DNA of 64,000 bases, from assembly GCF_026810225.1 (NCBI RefSeq), contig NZ_CP113865.1, positions 62,001 to 126,000 on the forward strand, given 5' to 3'. The position numbers and the translations under genes were made by a program. The stretch comes from Caldicellulosiruptor morganii (GTDB lineage: Bacteria > Bacillota > Thermoanaerobacteria > Caldicellulosiruptorales > Caldicellulosiruptoraceae). The notes below the pieces were generated by a model, which saw only the letters and a program-made list of their open reading frames with translations, was not told the DNA's origin and searched no databases. This document shows, piece after piece, positions 7,628 to 16,356 of this stretch (position 1 is the stretch's first letter; the number at the start of each line of letters is the position of its first letter).

Positions 7628-8575
7628 ATGGATGAAAAATCGATATACATATTGAAAAAGCTCTATGAAGATGAGTTTGTCTCGGGCGAGAGCCTTGCAA
7701 ATGAGCTTAAAATAAGCCGCATGGCAGTGAACAAGAGGATTAAAAGCTTGCAGCAGATGGGCTTTTCTGTTGCATCTTATAAGAAAAAGGGCTATCAGCT
7801 TGTTGACAGAGATATAATAAGGCTGTGGCAGGTGAAAGATTTCATCTCAAGTTCCAACCTGTTTTCTGACTTTTTATATTTTCCTCAGATAGACTCAACC
7901 AACAGCTATATAAAAGAAAACCAGCAAAAGCTGGTATCTGGCACGGTTGTGTATGCAGAAAGGCAAAGCGCAGGCAGGGGGCGGCTTGGGCGAAGCTGGG
8001 TTGATCTTGAAAAGGGGATAAAAATGTCAATTTTTTTGAAGCTTGGTCTGCTTGACATAGAAAAGGTTGTGCCTTTAACACTTTTTACAGGGCTTGTTGT
8101 TAACAGGGTTTTGAGAAGATACAATGTTCATAGTTTTATCAAATGGTCAAATGATATTATCTTAAACAACAAGAAGGTGTGCGGGATTTTGACAGAGCTT
8201 TCGGGTGAGCTTGAAGGAAGTGCCAGTATAATCATAGGAATGGGGCTCAATGTAAATTGTGAAAAAATACCCGATGAGATTGCCGAAATTGCAACCAGTT
8301 TGAAAAAAGAAACCGGAAGCCATTTTGACAGAACAGATCTTTTGATTGAAATCTTAAAGGAGTTTGAATCTGAATTTGAAAACTTTAAAAATCATGGTTT
8401 TTTGCATTTCAGAGATGAGTACAAAAGCTTTTGCATAAACCTCGGTAAAGAGATTGTCATAAATGGCACGCAGAGAGCCTTTTGCAAAGACATAGGTCAA
8501 AATGGTGAACTTATTGTTGAAATGGATGGCAGAATCCAAAAAATACAGAGCGGAGAAGTTACTATAAGGTGGTGA
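7628..8575 (+). CDS. birA: Biotin-[acetyl-CoA-carboxylase] ligase and biotin repressor (BirA)
   Basis: The 315-residue protein has a winged HTH at residues 1-60 (SGESLANELKISRMAVNKRI) followed by the biotin ligase domain. The ligase shows GRGRLGRSW, which binds biotinyl-AMP, then IKWSNDI and GILTELSG, and a small C-terminal SH3-like domain ending EVTIRW. It activates biotin and transfers it to carboxyl carrier proteins; the HTH suggests it also represses biotin genes. The ATG at 7628 lies 12 bases after GGAAGGG. The gap to folP is only seven bases. Confidence 0.95.
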   Translation: MDEKSIYILKKLYEDEFVSGESLANELKISRMAVNKRIKSLQQMGFSVASYKKKGYQLVDRDIIRLWQVKDFISSSNLFSDFLYFPQIDSTNSYIKENQQKLVSGTVVYAERQSAGRGRLGRSWVDLEKGIKMSIFLKLGLLDIEKVVPLTLFTGLVVNRVLRRYNVHSFIKWSNDIILNNKKVCGILTELSGELEGSASIIIGMGLNVNCEKIPDEIAEIATSLKKETGSHFDRTDLLIEILKEFESEFENFKNHGFLHFRDEYKSFCINLGKEIVINGTQRAFCKDIGQNGELIVEMDGRIQKIQSGEVTIRW

Positions 8576-8582
8576 AGAGGCT

Positions 8583-9710
8583 TTGAGACTTATTTCGAAA
8601 GATGCAAATCTAAAAAAGATTATGTACCAGAAGGGGTTTGACGAAAAGGATATACTTGAGTTTGAAAAGAAGGCTGATAGTGTAATTTTGAGAATTGACG
8701 GTGTTCGTGATGTGCCAGAGGTTATTACTTTTCTTTCCAACCTTGGATATTTTGTGGTTGCAAAAGACAGCATGATTTTTGCAACAACATCAAGGGCAAA
8801 TTTTGAGAGGACAAAGTGCTATCTTGCAGAAGAAGGTTTTGATTGCAATTTTGAGCCAGACTTTAACATAGCCCAGAGAATGCTTCTGGCAGGTGGAAAA
8901 TCAATCAATCTTTTGCAAACAAACGTGATGGGGATTATAAATGTCACACCAGATTCTTTTTATGAGGCTTCAAGGGTTGATGTGGAAGCTGTTTCAAAGA
9001 AGGCTCTTGAGATGATAAAAGACGGTGCTGATGTGATTGATGTTGGCGGTGAGTCCACAAGACCATTTTCAGACCCCGTCCCTGAGGATGAGGAGATAAA
9101 GAGGGTTGTCCCTGCAATAAAGGCTGTAAGAGAGGTGGCAAAAGACATACCCGTTTCCATAGACACTTATAAAGCTCGGGTTGCAATGCGCGCAATTGAA
9201 GCGGGGGCTGATATTATAAACGACATCAGCGGTGGCAGTTTTGACAGGGAGATGTTCAGGGTTGCCGCACACTACAATGTTCCCATTGTGATCATGCACA
9301 TAAAAGGCACACCAAAGGATATGCAGCAAAACCCGTATTATGAAGATGTGATTGAGGAGATTTTGCAGTATTTTGAAAGGAAAATAGATGAGGCGCTCAA
9401 AGCGGGTGTTGAATTTGAAAACATAATCCTTGACCCTGGAATCGGATTTGGCAAAAGACCGGAAGATAACCTTGAGATAATAAAGCGCTGTGAAGAGTTC
9501 AAGGTGCTTGGAAGACCAGTTTTGATTGGAGCTTCGCGAAAGTCCACAATAGGTGCTGTTCTGGGCGGGGTTGGACCGGAGGAAAGGCTTGAGGGGACGC
9601 TTGCAATCTCAACAATCTGTGCTCTTAAAAGGATTGAATTTGTCAGGGTGCATGATGTGAAAGAAAACAAAAGGGCGATTCTGATAACAAGGGCTATAAT
9701 GAACGCTTGA
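8583..9710 (+). CDS. folP: Dihydropteroate synthase with an N-terminal extension
   Basis: The catalytic domain starts near residue 118 with NVMGIINVTPDSF and contains GADVIDVGGESTRP, PVSIDTYK, INDISGG, IMHIKGTP, ILDPGIGFGK and GASRKS, all standard for FolP. It joins para-aminobenzoate to the pterin pyrophosphate made by FolK, encoded next door. At 375 residues it is about 100 longer than minimal FolP because of an N-terminal domain. The frame opens with TTG at 8583 after GAAGAGG. The operon has folP and folK but I find no folB. Confidence 0.95.
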   Translation: MRLISKDANLKKIMYQKGFDEKDILEFEKKADSVILRIDGVRDVPEVITFLSNLGYFVVAKDSMIFATTSRANFERTKCYLAEEGFDCNFEPDFNIAQRMLLAGGKSINLLQTNVMGIINVTPDSFYEASRVDVEAVSKKALEMIKDGADVIDVGGESTRPFSDPVPEDEEIKRVVPAIKAVREVAKDIPVSIDTYKARVAMRAIEAGADIINDISGGSFDREMFRVAAHYNVPIVIMHIKGTPKDMQQNPYYEDVIEEILQYFERKIDEALKAGVEFENIILDPGIGFGKRPEDNLEIIKRCEEFKVLGRPVLIGASRKSTIGAVLGGVGPEERLEGTLAISTICALKRIEFVRVHDVKENKRAILITRAIMNA

Positions 9711-9739
9711 ATGTTAAAAACAGGGAGATGATGGATTTT

Positions 9740-9940
9740 ATGAGAGCTGTGATTGACAGGTTTGAAAATGGCTTTGCCATTCTTGAGCTTGAAAATGGCA
9801 AGATGGTGAATGTGCCGGCTGAACTAATTCCGCAGGGTGCCAGAGAAGGAGATGTCATTTTGATTGAGATTGACAGGGAAGAAACCAAAAAAAGACAGAA
9901 GAGGATAAATGATTTATTTGAAAAGCTGAAAGAAAGTTAA
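9740..9940 (+). CDS. DUF3006 domain protein
   Basis: This small 66-residue protein (MRAVIDRFENGFAILELE, then VPAELIPQGAREGDVI) matches the DUF3006 pattern, a compact beta-rich domain followed by a charged helix EETKKRQKRINDLFEKL. Function unknown. I chose the ATG at 9740 because the family begins at RAVIDRFE; an ATG at 9728 is an alternative. GGGAG lies at 9723-9727. It sits between folP and folK in the same transcription unit. Confidence 0.8.
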   Translation: MRAVIDRFENGFAILELENGKMVNVPAELIPQGAREGDVILIEIDREETKKRQKRINDLFEKLKES

Positions 9941-9977
9941 AAGCTGATTGTTTTAAAAGGAAGGAAAGAAGCCAAAA

Positions 9978-10445
9978 ATGCAAAAAGCAAAGATTTTTTT
10001 ATCACTTGGTAGCAACCTTGGTGACAGGCAAAAGAATATACAAACCGCCATAGAGTATCTGAAAGAAAATGTGGAGATTGAAAAGGTCTCAACAATCATT
10101 GAAACAAAGCCATACGGGTATACACAGCAGCCGCACTTTTTAAACTGCTGCTTGATGGGCAAGACCAGTCTTTTGCCATTTGAGCTTTTGGACTTTGTCC
10201 TTGGCATTGAAAAGAAGATGGGCAGAGAGAGAATTTTCAAATGGGGACCAAGAAACATTGACATTGATATTCTTTTTTATGATTCACTTGTGATTGATGA
10301 TAAGAAGCTAAAAATACCGCATCCAGAGTTGCAAAAGCGAGATTTTGTGTTGATTCCGCTAAATGAGATAGCACCTGATTTTGTCCATCCAGTGTTGAAA
10401 AAGACAGTTTCTCAGCTTTATAGAGAGCTTGTCAATACAAAATAA
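9978..10445 (+). CDS. folK: 2-amino-4-hydroxy-6-hydroxymethyldihydropteridine diphosphokinase
   Basis: The 155-residue protein has the HPPK family features: FLSLGSNLGDR at the N-terminus, ETKPYGYTQQPHFLN, and the Mg/ATP signature GPRNIDIDILFY, then IPHPELQKRDFVLIPL. It pyrophosphorylates 6-hydroxymethyldihydropterin, making the substrate for FolP two genes upstream. The ATG at 9978 follows an AAGGAAGGAAAGAAG site. Length is normal. Confidence 0.96.
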   Translation: MQKAKIFLSLGSNLGDRQKNIQTAIEYLKENVEIEKVSTIIETKPYGYTQQPHFLNCCLMGKTSLLPFELLDFVLGIEKKMGRERIFKWGPRNIDIDILFYDSLVIDDKKLKIPHPELQKRDFVLIPLNEIAPDFVHPVLKKTVSQLYRELVNTK

Positions 10446-10462
10446 AAGGTGAGGGATTTGCT

Positions 10463-11248
10463 ATGGAATTTTTAAACATGCCCGAGTTCAAAGACAAAAT
10501 AGCTGTGGTTACAGGTGCAGCCCAGGGTATTGGGGTTTTCATAGCGCTTTCTTTTTTAAAAAACGGTGCGAGGGTTGCAGCAATTGATGTTGACAGAGAA
10601 GCAATTGCCGATGCAATGGAGGACTTTTTCAGGGGGTATGAAGACAGGATAGAGTTTTTTGAGTGCGATTTGCAAAGTGCCAATCAGATTGAAAGCACCT
10701 GTCTTGAGATTGGCAAAAAATATGGGTATGTTGATGTGCTTGTAAACAATGCAGCAGCTTTTTCGACAAAGAGCATTGAAGAAAGAACTGTTGAAGAGTG
10801 GGACTATGTAATAAGCGTGAACTTAAGAGCGCCGTACCTTATGGTGAAATATCTTTTGCCATTTATGAGAGAAGGAAGCTGCATTGTTAACATTGCATCC
10901 ACAAGGGCTTTGATGTCTGAAAAAGACACAGAGCCATATTCAGCTTCAAAAGGCGGGCTTCTGGCACTTACACATTCGCTTGCCATTTCACTTTCACACA
11001 GGAAAATCAGAGTGAATGCTATAAGTCCGGGCTGGATAGAAGTGTCGCAATACAAGAAGAGAAAAAACAGGCAGGTTCCCAACCTGCGCGAGATAGACTT
11101 GCTTCAGCACCCTGCGGGAAGGGTGGGCAGAGGCGAGGATATAGCAAATGCGGTGCTGTTTTTATCATCTGAAAAGAGCGGATTTATCACCGGCACAAAC
11201 CTTGTTGTGGACGGCGGGATGACAGTGAAAATGATATATGAGGAGTGA
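10463..11248 (+). CDS. Short-chain dehydrogenase/reductase
   Basis: The 261-residue SDR has the cofactor motif VTGAAQGIG near residues 15-23, NNAA, and the catalytic YSASKGG with the preceding serine in NIASTRA. The end VDGGMTVKM is also typical. An aspartate after the second strand (AAIDVDRE) favours NAD(H) over NADP(H). The substrate cannot be told from sequence. It is the last gene of the biotin/folate unit, 17 bases after folK; a pteridine reductase role is conceivable from context but not shown. ATG at 10463 follows AAGGTGAGGG. Confidence 0.9.
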   Translation: MEFLNMPEFKDKIAVVTGAAQGIGVFIALSFLKNGARVAAIDVDREAIADAMEDFFRGYEDRIEFFECDLQSANQIESTCLEIGKKYGYVDVLVNNAAAFSTKSIEERTVEEWDYVISVNLRAPYLMVKYLLPFMREGSCIVNIASTRALMSEKDTEPYSASKGGLLALTHSLAISLSHRKIRVNAISPGWIEVSQYKKRKNRQVPNLREIDLLQHPAGRVGRGEDIANAVLFLSSEKSGFITGTNLVVDGGMTVKMIYEE

Positions 11249-11388
11249 AAAATTTAAAGTTTTTTGCATAACAAACTGCCTTGCAATTTCGTTTTTGTTA
11301 TATGGAGCCTGAGCTTAAAAATGGACATCTATAAAGCCTGAAAGTTTGGGATATTTCTCAGTTTGCGAAAAAGAGAGGATTTGAAAAT

Positions 11389-12738
11389 ATGTGGGGTGGT
11401 TTTTACTTTGAATTTTCAAAAGGCTTTGCAGAGGCAATTTCTGCATACCTTTTTAGAGCCTTTCTGATACTTGTTCTGGCTGTTTTTGTGGTTGCTATTA
11501 CTATTTTTGTTGTTAGAAGGATGAAAAATAAAAAGGCTGAAAAGCTGAATATTGAAAAAAATCTGCATCTTGTTGATGAGTATTTTAAGAATATCTCAGA
11601 CAGGATTTTACAGGCAGAAGAGAAGCTGCCGTATCTTAAGCTTACTGATAATTACAAAGAGGTTGAGGAGAGGTTTAACAATGTTACCCTGAACTTTTCC
11701 TATCTTCGTGATTATTATCAGGGCATAAAAAGTAGCTATACAGATAGTGAGTTTGAAACTTTTATGAACATTTACAGTATACTGAAAAGTGACCTTGAGT
11801 TTATTGAAAAGGTTTTGAGAGAATCAGAGGAGATTTTGAAAAAGGAGATAGAAAAGAAAGAGAGGATTGACAGAGTCCTTGAGTCTGTCAAAAACAAAAA
11901 AGAACTGAAGGATAGAATAAAAAAGGTTTATGAAAATGTGTATTCGGATGCTGTTTTGGAAGAGAAATTGGAGGGTATAAAAAGACTTGATGAGAAGATA
12001 GAGTATTACAAAAGCCTTGATAGCAAAAAAGAAGAGTACATTGCAAATTTGATTAATATTGTGAACAAAGAGTTTGAAGAGAAGTATCCGCTTATTCTTT
12101 CAAAGGATGCTTTTGAGGCGGAAGCATTGAAAAGAGAGTATGACGAGCTTCTGGCAAGGCTGAAAATTGCAAATGGTGCAGACAGAATAGTGCTTATAGA
12201 GGATTTTTTAGAAAATCTTTCTAAAAAGTTTGCTGCTCTTTACACAGCAAAAGATGACCGCAGCGCTGTGGATGATATTCTTGAAACATTTTCTGCACTG
12301 AAAAGCAAGTATGACAGTATAGGCATGAGGTTTTACAGGATTGACTTGAAAATAGGCGAGATTGAAGAACTTATTCAGAGAAAAGAGAAAAAAGAGGTGA
12401 TTGAAAAAGAGCTTGAGATTTTGAAGATGCTGATAACAAATTTTGAAAAGGATGTTTATGAGTGCAAAAGGATGTATGACAGTTTGGCAAATTTTGTGCA
12501 AAATATCGCCAAAAGCAGCCATTTTGCCTCCGAGTTTGTGGTATTAAATAGCTATATGGATGAATTGGGGAGGCTTTTGTATGAATGCGAATTTGAAAAA
12601 TTCAAAAAACTGTACCTTGAGGCAGAACAGAAGGCAAAGAGCATAGTTTTCAAAAAGTTCCCCTGGAGAAAGGGTGATTTTCTGACAGGGTCTTTTAAGG
12701 ATTTCTTTGATAATCTATTTAACCTTCTTGGAAAATAA
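11389..12738 (+). CDS. Membrane-anchored coiled-coil protein upstream of pspA
   Basis: The 449-residue protein has one strong transmembrane helix at about residues 19-42 (YLFRAFLILVLAVFVVAI). A long, highly charged, predominantly helical region follows, with many Glu/Lys heptads (for example KKEIEKKERIDRVLESVKNK). The C-terminus is short and aromatic (GSFKDFFDNLFNLLGK). The topology recalls EzrA-like division regulators, but I see no specific signature and leave the family open. It lies 28 bases upstream of pspA, so a role in membrane stress or envelope organisation with PspA is a context inference. ATG at 11389. Confidence 0.75.
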   Translation: MWGGFYFEFSKGFAEAISAYLFRAFLILVLAVFVVAITIFVVRRMKNKKAEKLNIEKNLHLVDEYFKNISDRILQAEEKLPYLKLTDNYKEVEERFNNVTLNFSYLRDYYQGIKSSYTDSEFETFMNIYSILKSDLEFIEKVLRESEEILKKEIEKKERIDRVLESVKNKKELKDRIKKVYENVYSDAVLEEKLEGIKRLDEKIEYYKSLDSKKEEYIANLINIVNKEFEEKYPLILSKDAFEAEALKREYDELLARLKIANGADRIVLIEDFLENLSKKFAALYTAKDDRSAVDDILETFSALKSKYDSIGMRFYRIDLKIGEIEELIQRKEKKEVIEKELEILKMLITNFEKDVYECKRMYDSLANFVQNIAKSSHFASEFVVLNSYMDELGRLLYECEFEKFKKLYLEAEQKAKSIVFKKFPWRKGDFLTGSFKDFFDNLFNLLGK

Positions 12739-12766
12739 AAATTTGGTTTGCAGGAGGTAGGTAAAA

Positions 12767-13435
12767 ATGGGTGTTTTTCAGAAGATAGCACAGCTTCTAA
12801 AGGCCAATATAAACGACCTTATTGAGAAGGCTGCTGATCCCGAAAAGATGCTGAACCAGTTGATTGAGGACATGGAGGACCAGCTGCAAAAGGCAAGGGT
12901 TGAGGTTGCAAACGCTCTGGCAGACGAGAAGCTTCTGGAAAAGAAAGTGGAAGAGAACAAAAAGCTTGCCGATGAGTGGCAGAAAAAGGCTGAATTTGCT
13001 GTGGCAAAAGGTGAGGATGAGCTTGCTGTTGAAGCTCTCAAAAGAAAGAGGGAATATGAGAGGCTTGCACAGGAATATCAAAAACAGTATGAAGCACAGC
13101 ATGAAGCAGTTGAGAAGCTCAAAAGCGGGCTTAGGATGCTTGAGGACAAGATTGAAGAGGCAAAGAGAAGAAGAGACTTGCTCATTGCCAGATCAAAAAG
13201 AGCCGATGCTCAGATGACCATCACACAGACCATGAGCAAGCTGACGGATACATCTGCCTTCGAGTCGTTTGAAAGGTATGCCCAGAAGATAGAGCAAAAA
13301 GAGGCAAGGGCACAGGCGCAAGAGGAGCTTCTAAGCGCATCAAAAACCTTAGAGGATAGGTTCAAAGAGCTTGAAAACAGCGACTCTGATATTCTGGATG
13401 AGCTTCAGAAACTAAAGGAAAAGATGGGCAAGTAA
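12767..13435 (+). CDS. pspA: Phage shock protein A / IM30 family
   Basis: The 222-residue protein is entirely helical and matches PspA/IM30: an N-terminal amphipathic helix (GVFQKIAQLLKANINDLIEK), then AADPEKMLNQLIEDMEDQL, and long coiled coils with RSKRADAQMTI. PspA proteins are ESCRT-III relatives that assemble on the inner membrane and protect it under stress. A clean ribosome binding site (AGGAGGTAGG) precedes ATG 12767. It is the second gene of a two-gene unit closed by a terminator. Confidence 0.93.
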   Translation: MGVFQKIAQLLKANINDLIEKAADPEKMLNQLIEDMEDQLQKARVEVANALADEKLLEKKVEENKKLADEWQKKAEFAVAKGEDELAVEALKRKREYERLAQEYQKQYEAQHEAVEKLKSGLRMLEDKIEEAKRRRDLLIARSKRADAQMTITQTMSKLTDTSAFESFERYAQKIEQKEARAQAQEELLSASKTLEDRFKELENSDSDILDELQKLKEKMGK

Positions 13436-13461
13436 GATTCAAGATAAATATATTCTTGAGA

Positions 13462-13500
13462 GGCATGGGACAAATTTGAACCCGTGCCTTTTTGTTTTTT
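13462..13500 (+). terminator. Terminator after pspA
   Basis: GGCATGGG (13462-13469) pairs with CCCGTGCC (13481-13488) with one G-T wobble; the 11-base loop itself contains CAAATTTG. A T-rich tract follows. Confidence 0.88.
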
Positions 13501-13552
13501 TGGGGCATATTTTTAAATTTTGTCGGAAAAAATTTTTAGTAAACTCTGCTAT

Positions 13553-13597
13553 TGCAACATAAAATACCACCGACTGTGGTGTAAATTTTATGTTGCA
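13553..13597. promoter_or_regulatory. Long hairpin in the leader of the spoIIE-like gene
   Basis: TGCAACATAAAAT (13553-13565) pairs perfectly with ATTTTATGTTGCA (13585-13597). Inside, ACCAC (13566-13570) pairs with GTGGT (13576-13580), leaving a CGACT loop and a GTAA bulge. No T tract follows on either strand, so it is not a classical terminator. It ends 33 bases before the TTG start and could regulate translation, bind a regulator, or be a small inverted-repeat insertion. Confidence 0.7.
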
Positions 13598-13629
13598 CAA
13601 AAGCAAAAACAAAAAAGAGAGGAGATGGG

Positions 13630-14856
13630 TTGGCTTTGGAAAGAATTGAAGTTTTGCAGTTTAAAAGGCAGGGTTACAAAAGATCATTTAAAGAGGATTC
13701 AAAAGGACTTTATTTATTCGGGTTTGAAGAGTATCTCATTTTGATTCTGGCATTTTTGATGGGAAGGTGTGAGCTTTTTTCGACAGGCTTTTTTTCGAGC
13801 TCCTACATAGGCAGCTTTAAGAAAAAGGATTATATGTATTATTTGGCAGCAATGTTTTCCATCTTTGGGATTATATCAAGCCTGAACAGGTCTCTGATAC
13901 TAAAATATGCTGCAAAAATGCTTGAAAGAGATTTAAAGCAGGACAGAGGTGCTGCAAGGGAAATAGAGCTTGAACTTTGCAAGTTTGGATATAATGTGAA
14001 AAATGTTGAGTTTGTGCAGCTTGAGGAATATTTCCGGGTGGAGATTGAACTGGAGGATGGTTTTAAAACACCCCGTAAAAAGGAGATAGAGGACATTGTT
14101 GAAAGAATAGCAGGGTGTGAGGTTGAGGTTGTCTCGGAGATTCCAAAACAGACAGGCGGGTATCAGCTCTGCCTTTTGAAAAAACCACATATAAATGTGG
14201 ACTATGCAATATTTTCAAAGAGCAGAGATAACATAAACGGTGACAGGGTGTGCTTTTTGCAGCTCAAGGATGGCAAGTTTTTAGCCTGCATCTCGGATGG
14301 TATGGGTACCGGTAAGTCTGCTGCTGAAAACAGTTTTATTGTAATAGATGCGTTAAAAAAGTTTACTGATTTGGGGTTTGACAGAAAGGTTGCCATAAAA
14401 TTTATAAACTCTCTTCTTTCTATGAAAAGCATTGAAGGGTTTGCCTCGGTTGATATTGTTTGTATAGACAGGTTCAGGAGCACATGCGAATTTTTAAAGG
14501 CAGGTGCAATGCCTGCATTTATAAAACGAGGAAGCAATGTCTTTGAGATTTCTTCCAGCTCACTGCCGGTTGGGGTTGAAGCAACATCCCAGTTTGATTA
14601 TACTGTTCAAAAACTTCAAAAAGGTGATATGATATTTATGTGTTCGGACGGACTTTTTGACCTGCTGGGGGAAGATGGTCATAGAACTTTTTATGAATAT
14701 CTCTGTTCTCATGAATTTTTATCAACACAGAGTGCGGGAAAGCAGATCTTTGAATGGGCACTCTCCAGTGCTTATGCAATCCGGGACGATGTGACCATAA
14801 TTGTTTTGAAAGTCGGGGGTGCAGGTGAAAGGAGAAGTGATGAGAAGACAGCTTAA
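13630..14856 (+). CDS. spoIIE: SpoIIE-like PP2C-type serine phosphatase with a reduced membrane domain
   Basis: The C-terminal half is the SpoIIE phosphatase: GDRVCFLQLKDGKFLACISD then GMGTGKSAAENS, IVCIDRF, LPVGVEA, MCSDGLFDL and RDDVTIIVLK, with the metal-binding aspartates in place. In Bacillus the domain dephosphorylates SpoIIAA to activate sigma F, and SpoIIE is about 830 residues with ten transmembrane helices. Here the protein has 408 residues and the membrane region is only about two helices (residues 34-80). The start TTG at 13630 has a strong GAGGAGATGG. Its stop overlaps the next gene. It may be a genuine short SpoIIE or a general sigma-regulator phosphatase. Confidence 0.82.
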   Translation: MALERIEVLQFKRQGYKRSFKEDSKGLYLFGFEEYLILILAFLMGRCELFSTGFFSSSYIGSFKKKDYMYYLAAMFSIFGIISSLNRSLILKYAAKMLERDLKQDRGAAREIELELCKFGYNVKNVEFVQLEEYFRVEIELEDGFKTPRKKEIEDIVERIAGCEVEVVSEIPKQTGGYQLCLLKKPHINVDYAIFSKSRDNINGDRVCFLQLKDGKFLACISDGMGTGKSAAENSFIVIDALKKFTDLGFDRKVAIKFINSLLSMKSIEGFASVDIVCIDRFRSTCEFLKAGAMPAFIKRGSNVFEISSSSLPVGVEATSQFDYTVQKLQKGDMIFMCSDGLFDLLGEDGHRTFYEYLCSHEFLSTQSAGKQIFEWALSSAYAIRDDVTIIVLKVGGAGERRSDEKTA

Positions 14857-15925
14857 GAAGGCTTTTTTGATTGACACAATTTTTATGGCGGCTGCAGTGT
14901 TGCTTTTGCTGATTGCAAACATTGCTATGGCTTTAAAAAACACTGCCGCTCAAGATGACAGCAGCGCTTTTGGGTTTCAAACATCGGGTAAAGAAAATAC
15001 AGAAAAAAGCTTTTTGATAAACTCTGAAAATGCTGAAAAAGCGGGAGTTGCAAAGGCAGAGATTTATATAAACCTGCTGAGAAAAGACACAAAAAAGGTT
15101 GAGAGGATGTCGCTTGAGGAGTATGTTGTGGGTGCTGTGGCTGCCGAGATGCCGGCTGAGTTTCCCATCGAAGCGCTGAAAGCTCAGGCTGTTGCGTGCA
15201 GAACCTATGCCATGCGTAAGGTTGCCAGAAAGCTTTTACATTCTGGATATGAAAGGCAGAAAGTTTATCTGTGTGATGATTTTGCACACTGCCAGGCATA
15301 TATTGATAAAAATCAGATGAAACAGAAATGGGGTAAAAACTTTACAAAATATTACCAGAAACTCTGCTCTGCTGTGATGGCAACAAAAGGTGAGGTTCTT
15401 GTATACAATGGAGAGATTATAGATTGTCTTTTCCATGCAGCCTCTGGCGGCAGAACAGAGGATGCCAGAGAGGTGTTCGGACAGAGTATTCCATATTTAA
15501 AAAGTGTTGTTAGCCGCGGTGAAGAGGCTTGTCCAAAATTCAGTGGAGAGTTTTACTTTTCCTGTGATGAGTTTGTAAAAAGGCTAAAGAGTTTTTATCC
15601 CAACTTAAAATTGAGCGCAAAGGATATTGCATCGCAGGTTAAAGTTTTACAGAGGACAAACACGCAGAGGGTGAAGATGGTAAAAGTAGGAAATATTAAA
15701 ATAAGCGGTGAAAAATTCAGACAAATTTTTGGACTTTATTCGACAGAGTTCTGGATATATCCGCAGCAAAGCAGGATTGAGATAAGGACAAGAGGTTACG
15801 GGCATGGTTTGGGTATGAGCCAGTGGGGAGCGGGTTACCTTGCAAGGCAGGGCAAGAGCTATAAAGAGATTCTATTTTATTACTATAAAAATGTGAAAAT
15901 TTATAGGGTAAAATTAAAAGTATAA
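14840..15925 (+). CDS. spoIID: SpoIID/LytB-type peptidoglycan lytic transglycosylase
   Basis: The 361-residue protein has an N-terminal membrane anchor (AFLIDTIFMAAAVLLLLIAN), then the SpoIID domain: MSLEEYVVGAVAAEMPAEFP, LKAQAVACRTYAM, HAASGGRTEDA and the C-terminal GYGHGLGMSQWGAGYLARQG. SpoIID cleaves glycan strands during engulfment; here it would act outside the membrane. The ATG at 14840 is five bases after AAAGGAG and overlaps the spoIIE-like stop by 17 bases, implying translational coupling. A second SpoIID-domain gene lies at 48280. Confidence 0.92.
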   Translation: MRRQLKKAFLIDTIFMAAAVLLLLIANIAMALKNTAAQDDSSAFGFQTSGKENTEKSFLINSENAEKAGVAKAEIYINLLRKDTKKVERMSLEEYVVGAVAAEMPAEFPIEALKAQAVACRTYAMRKVARKLLHSGYERQKVYLCDDFAHCQAYIDKNQMKQKWGKNFTKYYQKLCSAVMATKGEVLVYNGEIIDCLFHAASGGRTEDAREVFGQSIPYLKSVVSRGEEACPKFSGEFYFSCDEFVKRLKSFYPNLKLSAKDIASQVKVLQRTNTQRVKMVKVGNIKISGEKFRQIFGLYSTEFWIYPQQSRIEIRTRGYGHGLGMSQWGAGYLARQGKSYKEILFYYYKNVKIYRVKLKV

Positions 15926-15954
15926 GATTTTTGAAAAAGGGAGCAGGATACAAA

Positions 15955-16356
15955 TTGAGATGTTATTTAACTTCCAGTGATGTCAGAACACTGAAAGAGT
16001 GCATAGAAAGGATAGGTCCGGACAGGTATGCAAAAGAATATCTTCTCAAAAAGATGATTTACCTGCACATATACATAGAAGACCTGACACCAACCCAGGC
16101 AAATATAATAAAACAGACAATGCTTTCCATTGGTTCTGATGCTGTTGTAAACAGGGGCTCAATAGACCACTCGGCAGATAGGTCAGACTGTCTTGTGTTT
16201 GGGAGCATTTTGCAGATAAAAAGGCTATGCGAAAAATTGAAAAGACAGCCGTTTAAACTCAAAGATCTGTCAGAGCAGATACAAAAGATTGTGGAGGGAT
16301 TTGAAAATGATTGCCTTTATTCCGGTGGATCCAAAGAAGAAAAAGGTGATAGTTGA
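15955..16356 (+). CDS. Stand-alone domain resembling the N-terminal extension of clostridial FolP
   Basis: The 133-residue protein reads RTLKECIERIGPDRYAKEYL, then AKEYLLKKMIYLHIYIEDL, ANIIKQTMLSIGSDAVVNRG and DCLVFGSILQIKRLCEKLKR, followed by QPFKL. I recall this pattern as the domain that precedes the catalytic barrel in many clostridial dihydropteroate synthases; here it stands alone, and the FolP at 8583 carries a different N-terminus. I prefer TTG at 15955, after AAAGGGAGCAGG; a TTG at 15931 is in frame upstream. Function unknown. It follows spoIID by 29 bases and overlaps the next small gene. Confidence 0.6.
   Translation: MRCYLTSSDVRTLKECIERIGPDRYAKEYLLKKMIYLHIYIEDLTPTQANIIKQTMLSIGSDAVVNRGSIDHSADRSDCLVFGSILQIKRLCEKLKRQPFKLKDLSEQIQKIVEGFENDCLYSGGSKEEKGDS

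Noticed and set aside
13630..15925. Evidence that the organism sporulates
   Set aside because: A shortened SpoIIE and SpoIID alone do not show a sporulation pathway; both have wall or signalling relatives outside it.
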